Shown here: positions 31,020 to 39,955 of the stretch, one piece after another
Layout of the letters: the number at the start of each line of letters is the position of its first letter
Position numbering within the stretch: position 1 is the first letter of the stretch
Source: Hoeflea sp.
GTDB lineage: Bacteria; Pseudomonadota; Alphaproteobacteria; Rhizobiales; Rhizobiaceae
Assembly: GCF_002733955.1 (NCBI RefSeq)
Contig: NZ_NVXQ01000002.1
Coordinates: forward strand, 62,001 to 126,000
Reading direction: 5' to 3'
DNA length: 64,000 nt
The notes under the pieces: model-generated
Seen by the model: the letters and a program-made list of their open reading frames with translations, nothing else
Told to the model about the DNA's origin: nothing
Databases searched by the model: none
Position numbers and translations under genes: made by a program

Positions 31020-32402
31020 ATGCCGATTGATATCCTGATGCCTGCGCTGTCCCCGACCATGGAAGAGGGCACGCTGTCGAAATGGCTCAAGAACGAAGGT
31101 GACTCGGTTGCCGCCGGTGACGTGATCGCCGAGATCGAAACCGACAAGGCAACGATGGAAGTCGAAGCCGTCGACGAGGGCAAGATCGGCAAGATCGTTG
31201 TCCCGGCCGGCACCGAGAACGTCAAGGTCAACGCCCTCATCGCCGTACTGCTGGAAGAGGGCGAAAGCGCGTCCGACATCGGCTCCGGCAAGGCCGCCGA
31301 ACCGGCCCCCGCACAGGCGGAAGCGCCCGCGGCCTCCGAGCCGGAAAAACCCGCACCCGTTCCGGCAGCCGCGGTTGCCAGCGAAGCCCTGTCCGATCCG
31401 TCGATCCCCGACGGCACCGAGATGGTGCCGACCACCGTGCGCGAAGCGCTGCGCGACGCCATGGCCGAGGAAATGCGCGCCAATGACGACGTCTTCCTCA
31501 TGGGTGAGGAAGTGGCCGAGTACCAGGGCGCCTACAAGATCAGCCAAGGCTTGCTGCAGGAATTCGGCGCCAGGCGCGTCGTTGATACTCCGATCACCGA
31601 GCACGGTTTCACCGGTGTTGGCGTCGGTGCTGCCATGGCTGGCCTCCGCCCGATCGTCGAGTTCATGACCTTCAACTTCGCCATGCAGGCGATTGACCAG
31701 ATCATCAACTCGGCTGCCAAGACGCTCTACATGTCCGGTGGCCAGATGGGTGCGCCGATCGTCTTCCGCGGCGCCAATGGTGCAGCCGCCCGCGTCGGCG
31801 CCCAGCACTCCCAATGCTACGCCGCATGGTACAGCCACATTCCCGGCCTCAAGGTGGTCATGCCCTACACGGCAGCCGACGCCAAGGGGCTGCTCAAGGC
31901 CGCGATCCGTGACCCGAATCCGGTGATCTTCCTCGAAAACGAGATCATGTATGGTCACACCTTCGATGTGCCGAAGATGGATGATTTCGTGCTGCCGATC
32001 GGCAAGGCCCGCATTCACAAAAAGGGCAAGGACGTCACCATCGTCTCCTTCGGCATCGGCATGAGCTACGCCGTCAAGGCAGTGGAAGAGCTCTCCGGCA
32101 TGGGCATCGATGTCGAGCTGATCGACCTGCGCACCATCCGTCCGATGGATCTGCCGACCGTGATCGAAAGCGTGAAGAAGACCGGCCGTCTGGTCACCGT
32201 CGAGGAAGGCTATCCGCAATCCTCGGTCGGCACCGAGATCGCCACGCGCGTGCAGCAGCAGGCGTTCGATTATCTCGATGCGCCGATCATCACCATCGCG
32301 GGCAAGGATGTTCCCATGCCCTACGCGGCCAATCTCGAGAAGCTCGCGCTGCCGAATGTTGCGGAGATTGTCGATGCGGTCAAAGCGGTGACCTATGCCT
32401 AA
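31020..32402 (+). CDS. pdhB: Pyruvate dehydrogenase E1 beta subunit with N-terminal lipoyl domain
   Basis: The 460-residue protein carries a lipoyl domain at residues 1-80 (lipoylated Lys43 in [13 protein letters not shown]), an Ala/Pro-rich swinging linker (about 88-130), then the complete transketolase-like beta chain beginning [16 protein letters not shown] lipoylated E1-beta is a known peculiarity of some alphaproteobacterial PDH complexes. The lipoyl domain is nearly identical to that of PdhC encoded downstream. Its last codons overlap the next frame by eight bases, coupling that unusual small membrane protein to pdh translation. Confidence 0.96.
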   Translation: MPIDILMPALSPTMEEGTLSKWLKNEGDSVAAGDVIAEIETDKATMEVEAVDEGKIGKIVVPAGTENVKVNALIAVLLEEGESASDIGSGKAAEPAPAQAEAPAASEPEKPAPVPAAAVASEALSDPSIPDGTEMVPTTVREALRDAMAEEMRANDDVFLMGEEVAEYQGAYKISQGLLQEFGARRVVDTPITEHGFTGVGVGAAMAGLRPIVEFMTFNFAMQAIDQIINSAAKTLYMSGGQMGAPIVFRGANGAAARVGAQHSQCYAAWYSHIPGLKVVMPYTAADAKGLLKAAIRDPNPVIFLENEIMYGHTFDVPKMDDFVLPIGKARIHKKGKDVTIVSFGIGMSYAVKAVEELSGMGIDVELIDLRTIRPMDLPTVIESVKKTGRLVTVEEGYPQSSVGTEIATRVQQQAFDYLDAPIITIAGKDVPMPYAANLEKLALPNVAEIVDAVKAVTYA

Positions 32403-32916
32403 CGCTACTCAGGATCTGGCGCGCGTCGAGGCTGCCGAAAAGTGGCTCGCTGTCATCGGGGAAGAACACGAGAAGTATCGTGCTCGCCGTGAATCTGCAG
32501 AAAAGACTTTGGTATGGATATCGTCGGGTGCGGTTCTGTACGCATGTGGAATTATCGAGCTGGATGATATTGAGGTTAGTGGAGTTTCGTTGAACGACAC
32601 TTTATTTGCCCCCATCGTTCTTGTAATCCTTATGGCGTACTTCTGGGCAAAAGGTTATTTTGAAGCTCAAAAGCAACAGCTGACGGTAAAGGAGGTGCGG
32701 TTATGTAGGACGGAGATTTCCAAAGTACGCACTATTTTCCCCGATGCCGATACCGATACCGATGGAGAGTGGGCCCGGCCTTCTAAAAGGAGGAGCTGTA
32801 TCGATAGATTCCTTGGTTTTCACCTTGGGTGGGTTCTTGCTGTTATTGCTACAATGTTGCTGCTGGCCAAGTTTATATTCGTGATTGCTGGCGAACAGAA
32901 TTTGGGAGGGGTCTAG
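32395..32916 (+). CDS. AT-rich three-helix membrane protein of unknown function inside the pdh operon
   Basis: The 173-residue protein overlaps the pdhB stop by eight bases and ends two bases before pdhC. It has a charged helical N-terminus (about 1-37) and TM segments near 39-54, 70-87 and 142-166. An 50-residue hydrophilic region ([20 protein letters not shown]...[10 protein letters not shown]) lies between the second and third. Codon use is clearly more AT-rich than that of pdhB and pdhC, suggesting horizontal acquisition. The pdhC ribosome site (GGGAGGGG) lies inside its last codons. I recall relatives with a small soluble DUF5076-type gene here; this protein does not look like that. Function unknown. 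Confidence 0.7.
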   Translation: MPNATQDLARVEAAEKWLAVIGEEHEKYRARRESAEKTLVWISSGAVLYACGIIELDDIEVSGVSLNDTLFAPIVLVILMAYFWAKGYFEAQKQQLTVKEVRLCRTEISKVRTIFPDADTDTDGEWARPSKRRSCIDRFLGFHLGWVLAVIATMLLLAKFIFVIAGEQNLGGV

Positions 32917-32918
32917 CT

Positions 32919-34310
32919 ATGCCTATCAACATCACAATGCCTGCCCTGTCGCCGACCATGGAAGAGGGCAACCTCGCCAAATGGCTGGTCAAAGAGGGCG
33001 ACAAGGTCGGCCCCGGCGATGTCATCGCCGAGATCGAGACGGACAAGGCAACAATGGAAGTTGAGGCTGTCGACGAGGGAACGGTCGCAAAGATCGTTGT
33101 TCCCGGCGGCACCGAAGGCGTCAAGGTCAATGCCCTGATCGCCGTTCTCGCCGCCGAAGGCGAAAGCGTCGAGGATGCCGCCAAGGGTGGCGGCGACGCG
33201 GCCCCCGCTGCGGCAGAAGCACCAAAGGCCAAAGAAGCGCCAAAGGCCGACGCGCCGAAGCAGGAAGCCGAAAAGCCCGCGGCATCCGATCCGGCCGCCA
33301 GTCTCGACAAGCCGATCCGCGACCAGAATCCCGGCGCACCGTCACCGGCGCCGACCACGCAATCGGGTGAGCGCGTGTTTTCCTCGCCGCTGGCCCGCCG
33401 CATCGCCAGGGATGCCGGTGTTGACGTGGCGCAGATTTCAGGCTCCGGCCCGCATGGCCGTGTGATCAAGAAGGACGTCGAGGCTGCCATCGCCTCTGGA
33501 ACCGGCAAACCCGCTGCTGCACAAGCACCGCAGGCAGCAAGCTCTGCAGCGCCTGCCGCAGCGCCCAAGGGCATGTCCGACGATGCCGTGCTGAAGAACT
33601 TTGCCGAAGGCTCATACGAGCTGGTCAAGCATGACGGAATGCGCAAGACCATTGCCCGCCGGCTGCAGGAATCCAAGCAGACCATCCCGCATTTCTACGT
33701 CACCGTGGATTGCGAACTCGATGCGCTGCTGGCGCTGCGGTCTGAGCTCAACAAGTCGGCCCCGGTCAAGGACGACAGGCCGGCCTACAAGCTGTCGGTT
33801 AACGACATGGTGATCAAGGCGCTGGCGCTGGCACTGCGCGATGTGCCCGATGCCAATGTCTCCTGGACCGACGAGAACATGGTGGTGCACAAGCATTCCG
33901 ATGTCGGCGTTGCCGTGTCGATCCCCGGTGGTCTGATCACCCCGATCATCCGCTCGGCCGAACAGAAGACGCTGTCGGCGATTTCGGGCGAGATGAAGGA
34001 TCTGGGCAAGCGCGCCAAGGAGCGCAAGCTCAAGCCCGAGGAATACCAGGGTGGTACCACCTCGGTGTCGAACATGGGCATGATGGGCGTCAAGGATTTT
34101 GCCGCTGTCATCAACCCGCCGCACGCCACCATTCTGGCGGTCGGCGCGGGCGAACAGCGTCCGGTGGTCAAGGATGGCGCACTGGCTGTCGCCACCGTGA
34201 TGAGCGTCACGCTGTCGACCGATCATCGCTGTGTCGACGGTGCGCTTGGTGCGGAACTCTTGGCAGCCTTCAAGGGCTACATCGAGAACCCGATGGGAAT
34301 GCTGGTCTGA
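32919..34310 (+). CDS. pdhC: Dihydrolipoamide acetyltransferase, E2 of pyruvate dehydrogenase
   Basis: PdhC passes the acetyl group from E1 to CoA and forms the core of the PDH complex. The 463-residue protein has one lipoyl domain (Lys43), an Ala/Lys/Pro linker, the E1/E3-binding domain (about 150-188, SSPLARRIARDAGVDVAQIS) and the catalytic domain with His436 and Asp440 in STDHRCVDG. I set the start at ATG 32919 ([17 protein letters not shown]), after a GGGAGGGG site. Longer readings run into the preceding AT-rich gene. Confidence 0.97.
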   Translation: MPINITMPALSPTMEEGNLAKWLVKEGDKVGPGDVIAEIETDKATMEVEAVDEGTVAKIVVPGGTEGVKVNALIAVLAAEGESVEDAAKGGGDAAPAAAEAPKAKEAPKADAPKQEAEKPAASDPAASLDKPIRDQNPGAPSPAPTTQSGERVFSSPLARRIARDAGVDVAQISGSGPHGRVIKKDVEAAIASGTGKPAAAQAPQAASSAAPAAAPKGMSDDAVLKNFAEGSYELVKHDGMRKTIARRLQESKQTIPHFYVTVDCELDALLALRSELNKSAPVKDDRPAYKLSVNDMVIKALALALRDVPDANVSWTDENMVVHKHSDVGVAVSIPGGLITPIIRSAEQKTLSAISGEMKDLGKRAKERKLKPEEYQGGTTSVSNMGMMGVKDFAAVINPPHATILAVGAGEQRPVVKDGALAVATVMSVTLSTDHRCVDGALGAELLAAFKGYIENPMGMLV

Positions 34311-34358
34311 CAATTGCCGCGATCAACACTGCCGGGTTAACATTCAAGGACGCGTGAT

Positions 34359-34910
34359 ATGGCTGAGAATGGTGTGAGCGAGACATTCGGCAGGAGCTGG
34401 ACCTGGATGGCCGTGCTGGCGGTGATCTGCATCGTCGGCGGCTTCCTGGCGCTGCTCAACCCGTTCGGGGCGACCATCTTCGCGGTCACGCTGGCCGGCT
34501 GGGTGTTCCTGATCCAGGGCGTCATCCAGATCATCCACGCGTTCCGCGTTCGTGACTGGCCGGGCTTCATCTGGTCGCTCGGCATAGGCGTCTTGTCGTT
34601 GCTGGTGGGCGTCATTCTGGTCGCCGATCCGCTGGCTGGCGCCATTCCGCTGACGCTGCTGGTGGCGGTTCTGTTCCTTGCCACCGGCGTTACCAAGATC
34701 ATGTTCGCGCTTTCGCTCAAACCCGCCAGCGGCTGGGTCTGGGTGCTGGTTTCCGGCCTGGTCTCGGCGGCGCTGGGCGTTTTGATTTTGGCTGGACTGC
34801 CAGCCTCGGCGACCACAATTCTGGGTCTGCTGCTGGGCATCGAACTGGTTTCAAACGGGGTGTTGTTCCTGTTTGTGGCGCTGGGCCTGCGCAAACTGGG
34901 ACATGGATGA
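34359..34910 (+). CDS. HdeD-family membrane protein (DUF308)
   Basis: The 183-residue protein has six evenly spaced transmembrane helices arranged as three similar pairs, with glycine-rich turns such as LAGWVFLIQGVIQIIHAF and LLGIELVSNGVLFLFVAL. This pattern is that of the HdeD family, named after the E. coli acid-resistance protein. An AAGGA ribosome site precedes the ATG. It sits 48 bases after pdhC but has no known link to that complex; a membrane stress role is inferred from the family only. Confidence 0.8.
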   Translation: MAENGVSETFGRSWTWMAVLAVICIVGGFLALLNPFGATIFAVTLAGWVFLIQGVIQIIHAFRVRDWPGFIWSLGIGVLSLLVGVILVADPLAGAIPLTLLVAVLFLATGVTKIMFALSLKPASGWVWVLVSGLVSAALGVLILAGLPASATTILGLLLGIELVSNGVLFLFVALGLRKLGHG

Positions 34911-34983
34911 AGCGGGCGCGGATGACTTTTCGCCGGGTGCGTACCATATTTGAGGGCGTAGCTTCAGTCATAAGGAGAATGTC

Positions 34984-35234
34984 ATGCCCGATCCGAAAGA
35001 CATGATTGTTCCGATGCTCATGGAAATGCGCACCAAGATGAATGCCGGGTTTGACGAGGTTGAGAAGCGTTTTGACCAGGTCGACAAACGCCTCGAAGCG
35101 ATCGAAGGCCGGCAAAAAGCTTCAACAACACGTTGACGGCCGACACCATGATGAGCCGATTTGTCACCGGCGATTTCGAAGAGCGGATTGGCGCGCTGGA
35201 GAAAAAGGTCGACCAATTGATCAAGGGTAACTGA
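34984..35234 (+). pseudogene. Small coiled-coil protein gene interrupted by a one-base frameshift
   Basis: After an excellent AGGAGA site (34973-34978), the frame reads MPDPKDMIVPMLMEMRTKMN and a coiled coil (DEVEKRFDQVDKRLEAIEGR), then stops at 35134-35136. In the -1 frame the sequence continues FNNTLTADTMMSRFVTGDFE and finishes with a second coiled coil (ERIGALEKKVDQLIKGN) at 35234. The joined 83-residue protein looks complete, so one A appears to be missing from the A5 run at about 35114-35118. It may be a true pseudogene, a homopolymer sequencing error, or a -1 slippage site. Function unknown. Confidence 0.72.
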
Positions 35235-35292
35235 GCATGTTCGGCCATCCAGAACCTGAAACAACATTCCACTCAAGGGATTGCGTACAGCC

Positions 35293-35934
35293 ATGAAAAC
35301 CGTGCTCTGCTACGGCGACTCGCTGACCTGGGGCTATGACCCCGAGAATCGGGCCCGGCATGCGCTTGAAGATCGCTGGCCGTCCGCACTGGCCGCGTCT
35401 CTTGGTGAGGGCGTGCATCTGGTGGCCGACGGACTCAATGGCCGCACCACGGCGTTCGATGACTACACCGGCGACTGTGACCGCAATGGCGCGCGCACGC
35501 TGCCGACCGTGTTGCACACGCATGCACCGCTCGATCTGGTGATCATCATGCTGGGGTCGAACGACATGAAGCCGGTGCTTGCCGGTACCGCCCATGCGGC
35601 CTCCAAGGGCATGCGCCGGCTGCTGCAGCTGATCCGGCTGCATGCCTGGCCGGTGGCCGATCAGGAGCCGCCGCAGGTGCTGGTGGTTTCGCCACCGCCG
35701 CTGGTGGAAACCGCTGATCCGGATTTCGCCGCCATGTTCGAGGGCGGTGTGGTGGAATCGGCCATGCTGGCCTCGTTCTATGCCGATCTGGCTGACGAGA
35801 CAGGCGCTGGCTTTTTCGACGCCGGGTCTGTGGCCGAGTGCTCTTCCATCGACGGGGTGCATCTGGACGCCAAGAACACTCGCGCGATCGGCCGCGGATT
35901 GGGTCCGGTGGCGCGGCTTCTGTTGGGGCACTGA
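35293..35934 (+). CDS. SGNH/GDSL-family hydrolase (arylesterase-like)
   Basis: The 213-residue protein has all four SGNH blocks: GDSLTWG with nucleophile Ser10, the glycine in block II (DGLNGRTT), GSND in block III and DGVHLD in block V. No signal peptide is visible, so it is probably a cytoplasmic esterase; related rhizobial proteins are called arylesterases. ATG 35293 was chosen over an upstream in-frame TTG because the protein opens directly with MKTVLCYGDSL. The natural substrate is unknown. Confidence 0.87.
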   Translation: MKTVLCYGDSLTWGYDPENRARHALEDRWPSALAASLGEGVHLVADGLNGRTTAFDDYTGDCDRNGARTLPTVLHTHAPLDLVIIMLGSNDMKPVLAGTAHAASKGMRRLLQLIRLHAWPVADQEPPQVLVVSPPPLVETADPDFAAMFEGGVVESAMLASFYADLADETGAGFFDAGSVAECSSIDGVHLDAKNTRAIGRGLGPVARLLLGH

Positions 35935-36020
35935 ATTTTGAACAATTGACCAAGGTCAAGGAGAGCAGAGACTTCGGGGAGATAGAGTGCAGGCATCACC
36001 AGAACACGAGGAGATGACTG

Positions 36021-36257
36021 ATGGCACACACACCCCACGAACTGGCGGAGGAATTTCCCGAGCACGTTGATAAAATGCACGAAATGAAACAGGGCAACGC
36101 CCATTTCGCCAAGCTTTTCGATGCATATCACGACGTCAACCGGGCCATTCACCGCGCCGAAACCGACGTTGAGCCGACAGATGATTTCAACATGGAATCA
36201 ATGCGCAAGGAGCGCCTGAAGCTCAAGGATGAAATCTACGGGATGCTTGCCGGCTGA
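36021..36257 (+). CDS. YdcH-family protein (DUF465)
   Basis: This 78-residue, all-helical protein starts MAHTPHELAEEFPEHVDKMH and ends with MRKERLKLKDEIYGMLAG, both characteristic of the DUF465/YdcH family of short helical-hairpin proteins. No function is established for the family. An ACGAGGAGATG site precedes the ATG. It lies between the SGNH hydrolase and lpd in its own short transcription unit. Confidence 0.85.
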   Translation: MAHTPHELAEEFPEHVDKMHEMKQGNAHFAKLFDAYHDVNRAIHRAETDVEPTDDFNMESMRKERLKLKDEIYGMLAG

Positions 36258-36286
36258 CACAGCCCGACATTGCCCCGTACAGATGG

Positions 36287-36314
36287 CAGGGCGGATGCTG
36301 ATCCGTCCGCCCTG
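36287..36314 (+). other. Hairpin just upstream of lpd
   Basis: CAGGGCGGA pairs with TCCGCCCTG across a ten-base loop, ending about six bases before the AGAGGAGA ribosome site of lpd. There is no T-run, so it is not a standard intrinsic terminator. It might protect or regulate the lpd message. Confidence 0.35.
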
Positions 36315-36332
36315 ACTTAGAGGAGACGAGGC

Positions 36333-37778
36333 GTGTCAAACAATTACGACGTGATCATCATCGGGTCCGGCCCTGGCGGCTATATCGCGGCCATCCGCGC
36401 ATCCCAGCTGGGCCTCAAGACGGCTGTGGTTGAGCGCGAGCACCTGGCCGGCATCTGCTCCAACTGGGGCTGCATCCCGACCAAGGCGCTGTTGCGCTCG
36501 GCCGAAGTGCTGCACTTGTCAGAACATGCCAAGAATTACGGCCTCAAGCTCGAAGGCACGGTGACGCCGGATCTCGACGCCATCGTCAAGCGCTCGCGCG
36601 GCATTGCCGAACGCATGAATGGCGGCGTCGGCTTCCTGATGAAGAAGAACAAGGTCGACGTCATCTGGGGCGAGGCGAAGCTCACCAAGCCCGGCGAGAT
36701 CAAGGTCTCCAAGATCACCAAGAAGATCGTCGAGCCGCAAGGCCCGATCCCCAAGAACACGCTGGGCGAGGGCACCTACACCGCCAAGCACATCATCGTC
36801 GCCACCGGCGCGCGGCCCCGCGCGCTGCCCGGCATCGAGCCCGACGGCAAGCTGATCTGGACCTATTTCGAGGCGATGAAGCCCGAGAAGATGCCGAAAT
36901 CCTTGCTGGTCATGGGCTCCGGCGCCATCGGCATCGAATTCGCCTCCTTCTACCGCACCATGGGTGTGGACGTGACCGTGGTCGAGGTGATGAAGACCGT
37001 GATGCCGGTGGAAGACGCAGAGATTTCCGCCTTCGCCAAGAAGCAGTTCGACAAGCAGGGCATGAAGATCCTGCTCGAGGCCAAGGTGACCAAGGTCGAA
37101 AAGGGCGCTGATTCCGTCACCGCTCATGTCGAGCTCAAGGACGGCAAGGTCGAAAAGATCACCGCCGACCGGATGATCTCGGCTGTCGGCGTGCAGGGCA
37201 ATATCGAGAATATTGGTCTCGAAGCGCTCGGCGTGAAGACCGACCGCGGCTGCATCGTCATCGATGGTTACGGCAAGACCAATGTGCCCGGCCTCTATGC
37301 CATCGGTGATGTTGCCGGCCCGCCGATGCTCGCGCACAAGGCCGAGCATGAAGCCGTCATCTGCGTCGAGAAGATCGCAGGCCTGCCCAATGTGCATCCG
37401 ATGGACAAGCTGAAGATCCCCGGCTGCACCTATTGCAACCCGCAGGTCGCCTCCGTCGGTCTGACCGAAGCCAAGGCCAAGGAACAGGGCCGCGACATCC
37501 GCGTCGGTCGCTTCCCGTTTGTGGCCAATGGCAAGGCGATTGCGCTGGGTGAAGACCAGGGGCTCGTCAAGACCATCTTCGACAAGAAGACCGGCGAGCT
37601 TCTGGGTGCGCATCTGGTCGGGGCGGAAGTCACCGAGCTGATCCAGGGTTTTGTCGTGGCGATGAACCTCGAGACCACCGAGGAAGACCTGATGCACACC
37701 ATCTTCCCGCATCCGACGATCTCGGAAACGCTGAAGGAAAGCGTGCTCGATGCCTATGGACGGGCTCTTAACGCGTGA
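36333..37778 (+). CDS. lpdA: Dihydrolipoamide dehydrogenase, E3
   Basis: E3 reoxidises the lipoyl groups of the PDH complex with FAD and NAD+. The 481-residue protein has the FAD-binding GSGPGG near residue 11, the redox-active disulfide Cys42-Cys47 (GICSNWGCIPTK), the NAD-binding GSGAIGIEFA, AIGDVAG and the C-terminal HPHPTISE with the catalytic histidine-glutamate pair. It starts with GTG at 36333 behind an AGAGGAGA site. The CSNWGC form is usual for alphaproteobacterial PDH-linked E3. The stop overlaps the next small gene by GTGA. Confidence 0.95.
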   Translation: MSNNYDVIIIGSGPGGYIAAIRASQLGLKTAVVEREHLAGICSNWGCIPTKALLRSAEVLHLSEHAKNYGLKLEGTVTPDLDAIVKRSRGIAERMNGGVGFLMKKNKVDVIWGEAKLTKPGEIKVSKITKKIVEPQGPIPKNTLGEGTYTAKHIIVATGARPRALPGIEPDGKLIWTYFEAMKPEKMPKSLLVMGSGAIGIEFASFYRTMGVDVTVVEVMKTVMPVEDAEISAFAKKQFDKQGMKILLEAKVTKVEKGADSVTAHVELKDGKVEKITADRMISAVGVQGNIENIGLEALGVKTDRGCIVIDGYGKTNVPGLYAIGDVAGPPMLAHKAEHEAVICVEKIAGLPNVHPMDKLKIPGCTYCNPQVASVGLTEAKAKEQGRDIRVGRFPFVANGKAIALGEDQGLVKTIFDKKTGELLGAHLVGAEVTELIQGFVVAMNLETTEEDLMHTIFPHPTISETLKESVLDAYGRALNA

Positions 37779-38026
37779 GCGGGCTTTCCCGCCTGCCGCG
37801 AGCGGTCGTGCTGCCGGTCATCGGCGGCGCCGCTCTCGGCGCACTCGCTGGGCTCGCAGCTATTCGCGGCCGCCGTGCGGTCGAACTGGGCGCGGTCCGG
37901 CTTGAAGGGGTCACGGGTATTCTCGCGGTATCGGCCATCCTGGCATTGATGGGGCTGATGCTCGGTCTTACATTCTGGTTGATCATGCGTGCGCTTCACA
38001 GCGCCGCCGATGGAGACAGGCGATGA
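37775..38026 (+). CDS. Small two-helix membrane protein, unknown
   Basis: The 83-residue frame begins with GTG overlapping the lpdA stop (GTGA) and ends overlapping the next gene (ATGA). It is therefore coupled at both ends, which supports it being real. It has two hydrophobic segments (about 10-30 and 47-72) joined by a basic loop (IRGRRAVELGAVRLEG). I do not recognise the family. Confidence 0.6.
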   Translation: MSGLSRLPRAVVLPVIGGAALGALAGLAAIRGRRAVELGAVRLEGVTGILAVSAILALMGLMLGLTFWLIMRALHSAADGDRR

Positions 38027-38301
38027 TGGAAACTCAAATGGCGTTTATCGCGATGCCCGGCGTCGGCTTCTTCAGCCTGCTGCTGATCGGCATCATCGCC
38101 GGTTATGTGGCCGAGCGCGTGATGAAGCGTGACCACGGGCTGTTCACCAACATGCTGGTCGGCATTGCCGGCTCCTTTGTCGGCGGCGCGCTGGCCGGTG
38201 TGCTCGATATCAATTACTACGGATTTGCCGGGAATCTGGTTGTCGCCATCGCTGGCGCCATCCTCATTCTCTGGATCTTCGGCCGCTCCAAGCGCGGCTG
38301 A
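38023..38301 (+). CDS. GlsB/YeaQ/YmgE-family stress-response membrane protein
   Basis: The 92-residue protein shows the Transgly_assoc (GlsB/YeaQ/YmgE) pattern: three hydrophobic segments with IIAGYVAERVMKRD, NMLVGIAGSFVGG and a C-terminal AGAILILWIFGR. Proteins of this family are induced by stress or in stationary phase, but their biochemical role is not defined. The start overlaps the previous small gene by ATGA, and lipA follows 29 bases later, so the lpdA-orf-orf-lipA set may be one operon. Confidence 0.85.
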   Translation: MMETQMAFIAMPGVGFFSLLLIGIIAGYVAERVMKRDHGLFTNMLVGIAGSFVGGALAGVLDINYYGFAGNLVVAIAGAILILWIFGRSKRG

Positions 38302-38330
38302 ACCACAACGCGAATTAAAGGGACCACCCA

Positions 38331-39314
38331 ATGGTCACGATCCTCGACGTCACCAAGCCTGATGCGATCAAGCCTGAAACAAGGCGTGTGCGCCATCCGG
38401 AAAAGCAGAAGCGCCCGGATACCGAGGTCAAGCGCAAGCCCGAATGGATCCGCGTCAAGGCGCCCAATTCCAAGGGCTACCAGGAAACCCGCTCAATCGT
38501 GAAAGAGAACAATCTCGTCACGGTCTGCGAGGAGGCCGGCTGCCCCAATATCGGCGAATGCTGGGACAAGAAGCACGCCACCTTCATGATCATGGGCGAG
38601 ATCTGCACCCGAGCCTGCGCGTTTTGCAACGTGATTACCGGCAAGCCCAACGCGCTTGATATGAACGAGCCCTACAATGTCGCCAAGGCGGTCAAGCAGA
38701 TGGGCCTGCAGCACGTGGTCATCACCTCGGTCGACCGCGATGATCTCGACGACGGTGGCGCCGAACATTTCGAGAAGGTGATCCGCTCGATCCGTGCGGC
38801 TTCTCCCGGCACGACGATTGAAATCCTGACGCCGGATTTCCTGCGCAAGCCCGGCGCGCTGGAACGCGTGGTCGCGGCCAAGCCCGACGTCTTCAACCAC
38901 AATCTTGAAACCGTGCCCGGCAACTATCTCACCGTCCGACCCGGCGCGCGCTATTTCCATTCGCTGAGACTGTTGCAGCGGGTCAAGGAACTCGATCCGA
39001 CCATGTTCACCAAGTCGGGCATCATGGTGGGGCTCGGTGAGGAGCGCAACGAGGTGCTCCAGCTGATGGACGACCTGCGCTCGGCCGATGTCGATTTCAT
39101 GACCATCGGCCAGTATCTGCAGCCCACCCGCAAGCACCACGAGGTGATGGATTTCGTCACGCCTGACGAGTTCAAGAGCTACGAGAAGATCGCCTACACC
39201 AAGGGCTTCCTGATGGTCTCCTCAAGCCCGCTGACTCGCTCCTCGCACCACGCCGGCGATGATTTCGCCCGGCTGAAAGCCAACAGGGATGCAAGGGTGG
39301 CGGCTGCCGAATAG
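38331..39314 (+). CDS. lipA: Lipoyl synthase
   Basis: LipA is a radical-SAM enzyme that inserts two sulfurs into protein-bound octanoyl groups, making the lipoyl cofactor of the PDH proteins encoded just upstream. The 327-residue protein has both iron-sulfur sites: Cys66/71/77 ([12 protein letters not shown], auxiliary cluster) and Cys92/96/99 ([11 protein letters not shown] cluster). The conserved C-terminal serine is in [15 protein letters not shown]. Clustering with lpdA and pdh makes functional sense and is common in alphaproteobacteria. Confidence 0.97.
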   Translation: MVTILDVTKPDAIKPETRRVRHPEKQKRPDTEVKRKPEWIRVKAPNSKGYQETRSIVKENNLVTVCEEAGCPNIGECWDKKHATFMIMGEICTRACAFCNVITGKPNALDMNEPYNVAKAVKQMGLQHVVITSVDRDDLDDGGAEHFEKVIRSIRAASPGTTIEILTPDFLRKPGALERVVAAKPDVFNHNLETVPGNYLTVRPGARYFHSLRLLQRVKELDPTMFTKSGIMVGLGEERNEVLQLMDDLRSADVDFMTIGQYLQPTRKHHEVMDFVTPDEFKSYEKIAYTKGFLMVSSSPLTRSSHHAGDDFARLKANRDARVAAAE

Positions 39315-39379
39315 ACATCGTCTCAGGCTTGCCCTATTCCGACCCCTCGGCCCCGACGGGGGGTGGTGCGGGGCGGGGT

Positions 39380-39946
39380 ATGGCGATTTCAGTCACCATC
39401 GACGAGGCGGCCGGAAGGCTGAAAACGGCGGGGCGGGTGCTTGTCATCGGCTGTGCCGGGTGTGGCAAGAGCACGCTTGCACGACAGCTGGCGCTGCGTT
39501 GCAGCCTGCCGCATGTCTCCATGGACCGGGAAATCTTCTGGTTGCCGGGGTGGCAGTTGCGGCCCCGGCAGGATCAGAAGGCGCGGTTGGGGGATATCTT
39601 GAACCTGGAGTGCTGGGTGCTTGATGGCACAAGTCCTGCCACCTTGCCGTTGCGGCTGCCGCGAACCCATCTCGTGCTCTGGCTGCGGCCGCCACGTTTG
39701 ATGTCGCTTTATGGCGTGGTCTTGCGGTACCTGCGGTTTCGCGGCCGGTCGCGACCGGACATGGCCGACGACTGCCCGGAAAGACTAAATCCGGAGTTTT
39801 TGGCTTACATCTGGAATTTCGAGAAGACCGAAAGCCCGGAGATCCAGCAAAATCTCGCGGAATTTGGCCAGGACGTTCCTGTTTGCGTGTTGAAATCCCG
39901 GGCAGAGACCGCACGGCTACTTGCCATGCTCGACAAGCGTGATTAG
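39380..39946 (+). CDS. P-loop nucleotide kinase-like ATPase
   Basis: The 188-residue protein has a Walker A motif GCAGCGKST (24-32) and a short kinase-like layout: a WVLDGTSPATLPLRLPRTHL strand-loop in place of the usual substrate site, then LRPPRLMSLYGVVLRYLRFRGRSRPDM, a basic lid-like segment. It resembles the adenylate-kinase-like/topology-modulation (FlaR) family. Substrate and role are unknown. ATG 39380 (MAISVTIDEAAG) was chosen after a GGGGCGGGG site in preference to an upstream TTG. It precedes the coq10-like gene by nine bases. Confidence 0.72.
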   Translation: MAISVTIDEAAGRLKTAGRVLVIGCAGCGKSTLARQLALRCSLPHVSMDREIFWLPGWQLRPRQDQKARLGDILNLECWVLDGTSPATLPLRLPRTHLVLWLRPPRLMSLYGVVLRYLRFRGRSRPDMADDCPERLNPEFLAYIWNFEKTESPEIQQNLAEFGQDVPVCVLKSRAETARLLAMLDKRD

Positions 39947-39955
39947 CTCTCGGTC

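Noticed and set aside
32395-32916. Reading the gene between pdhB and pdhC as the small soluble DUF5076-type protein seen there in relatives
   Set aside because: The product has three hydrophobic segments and no resemblance that I can see to that family.
34973-35234. Calling the split coiled-coil gene a programmed frameshift
   Set aside because: The A5 run does not match a canonical slippery heptamer in frame and no stimulatory structure is obvious; a deletion or base-call error is simpler.
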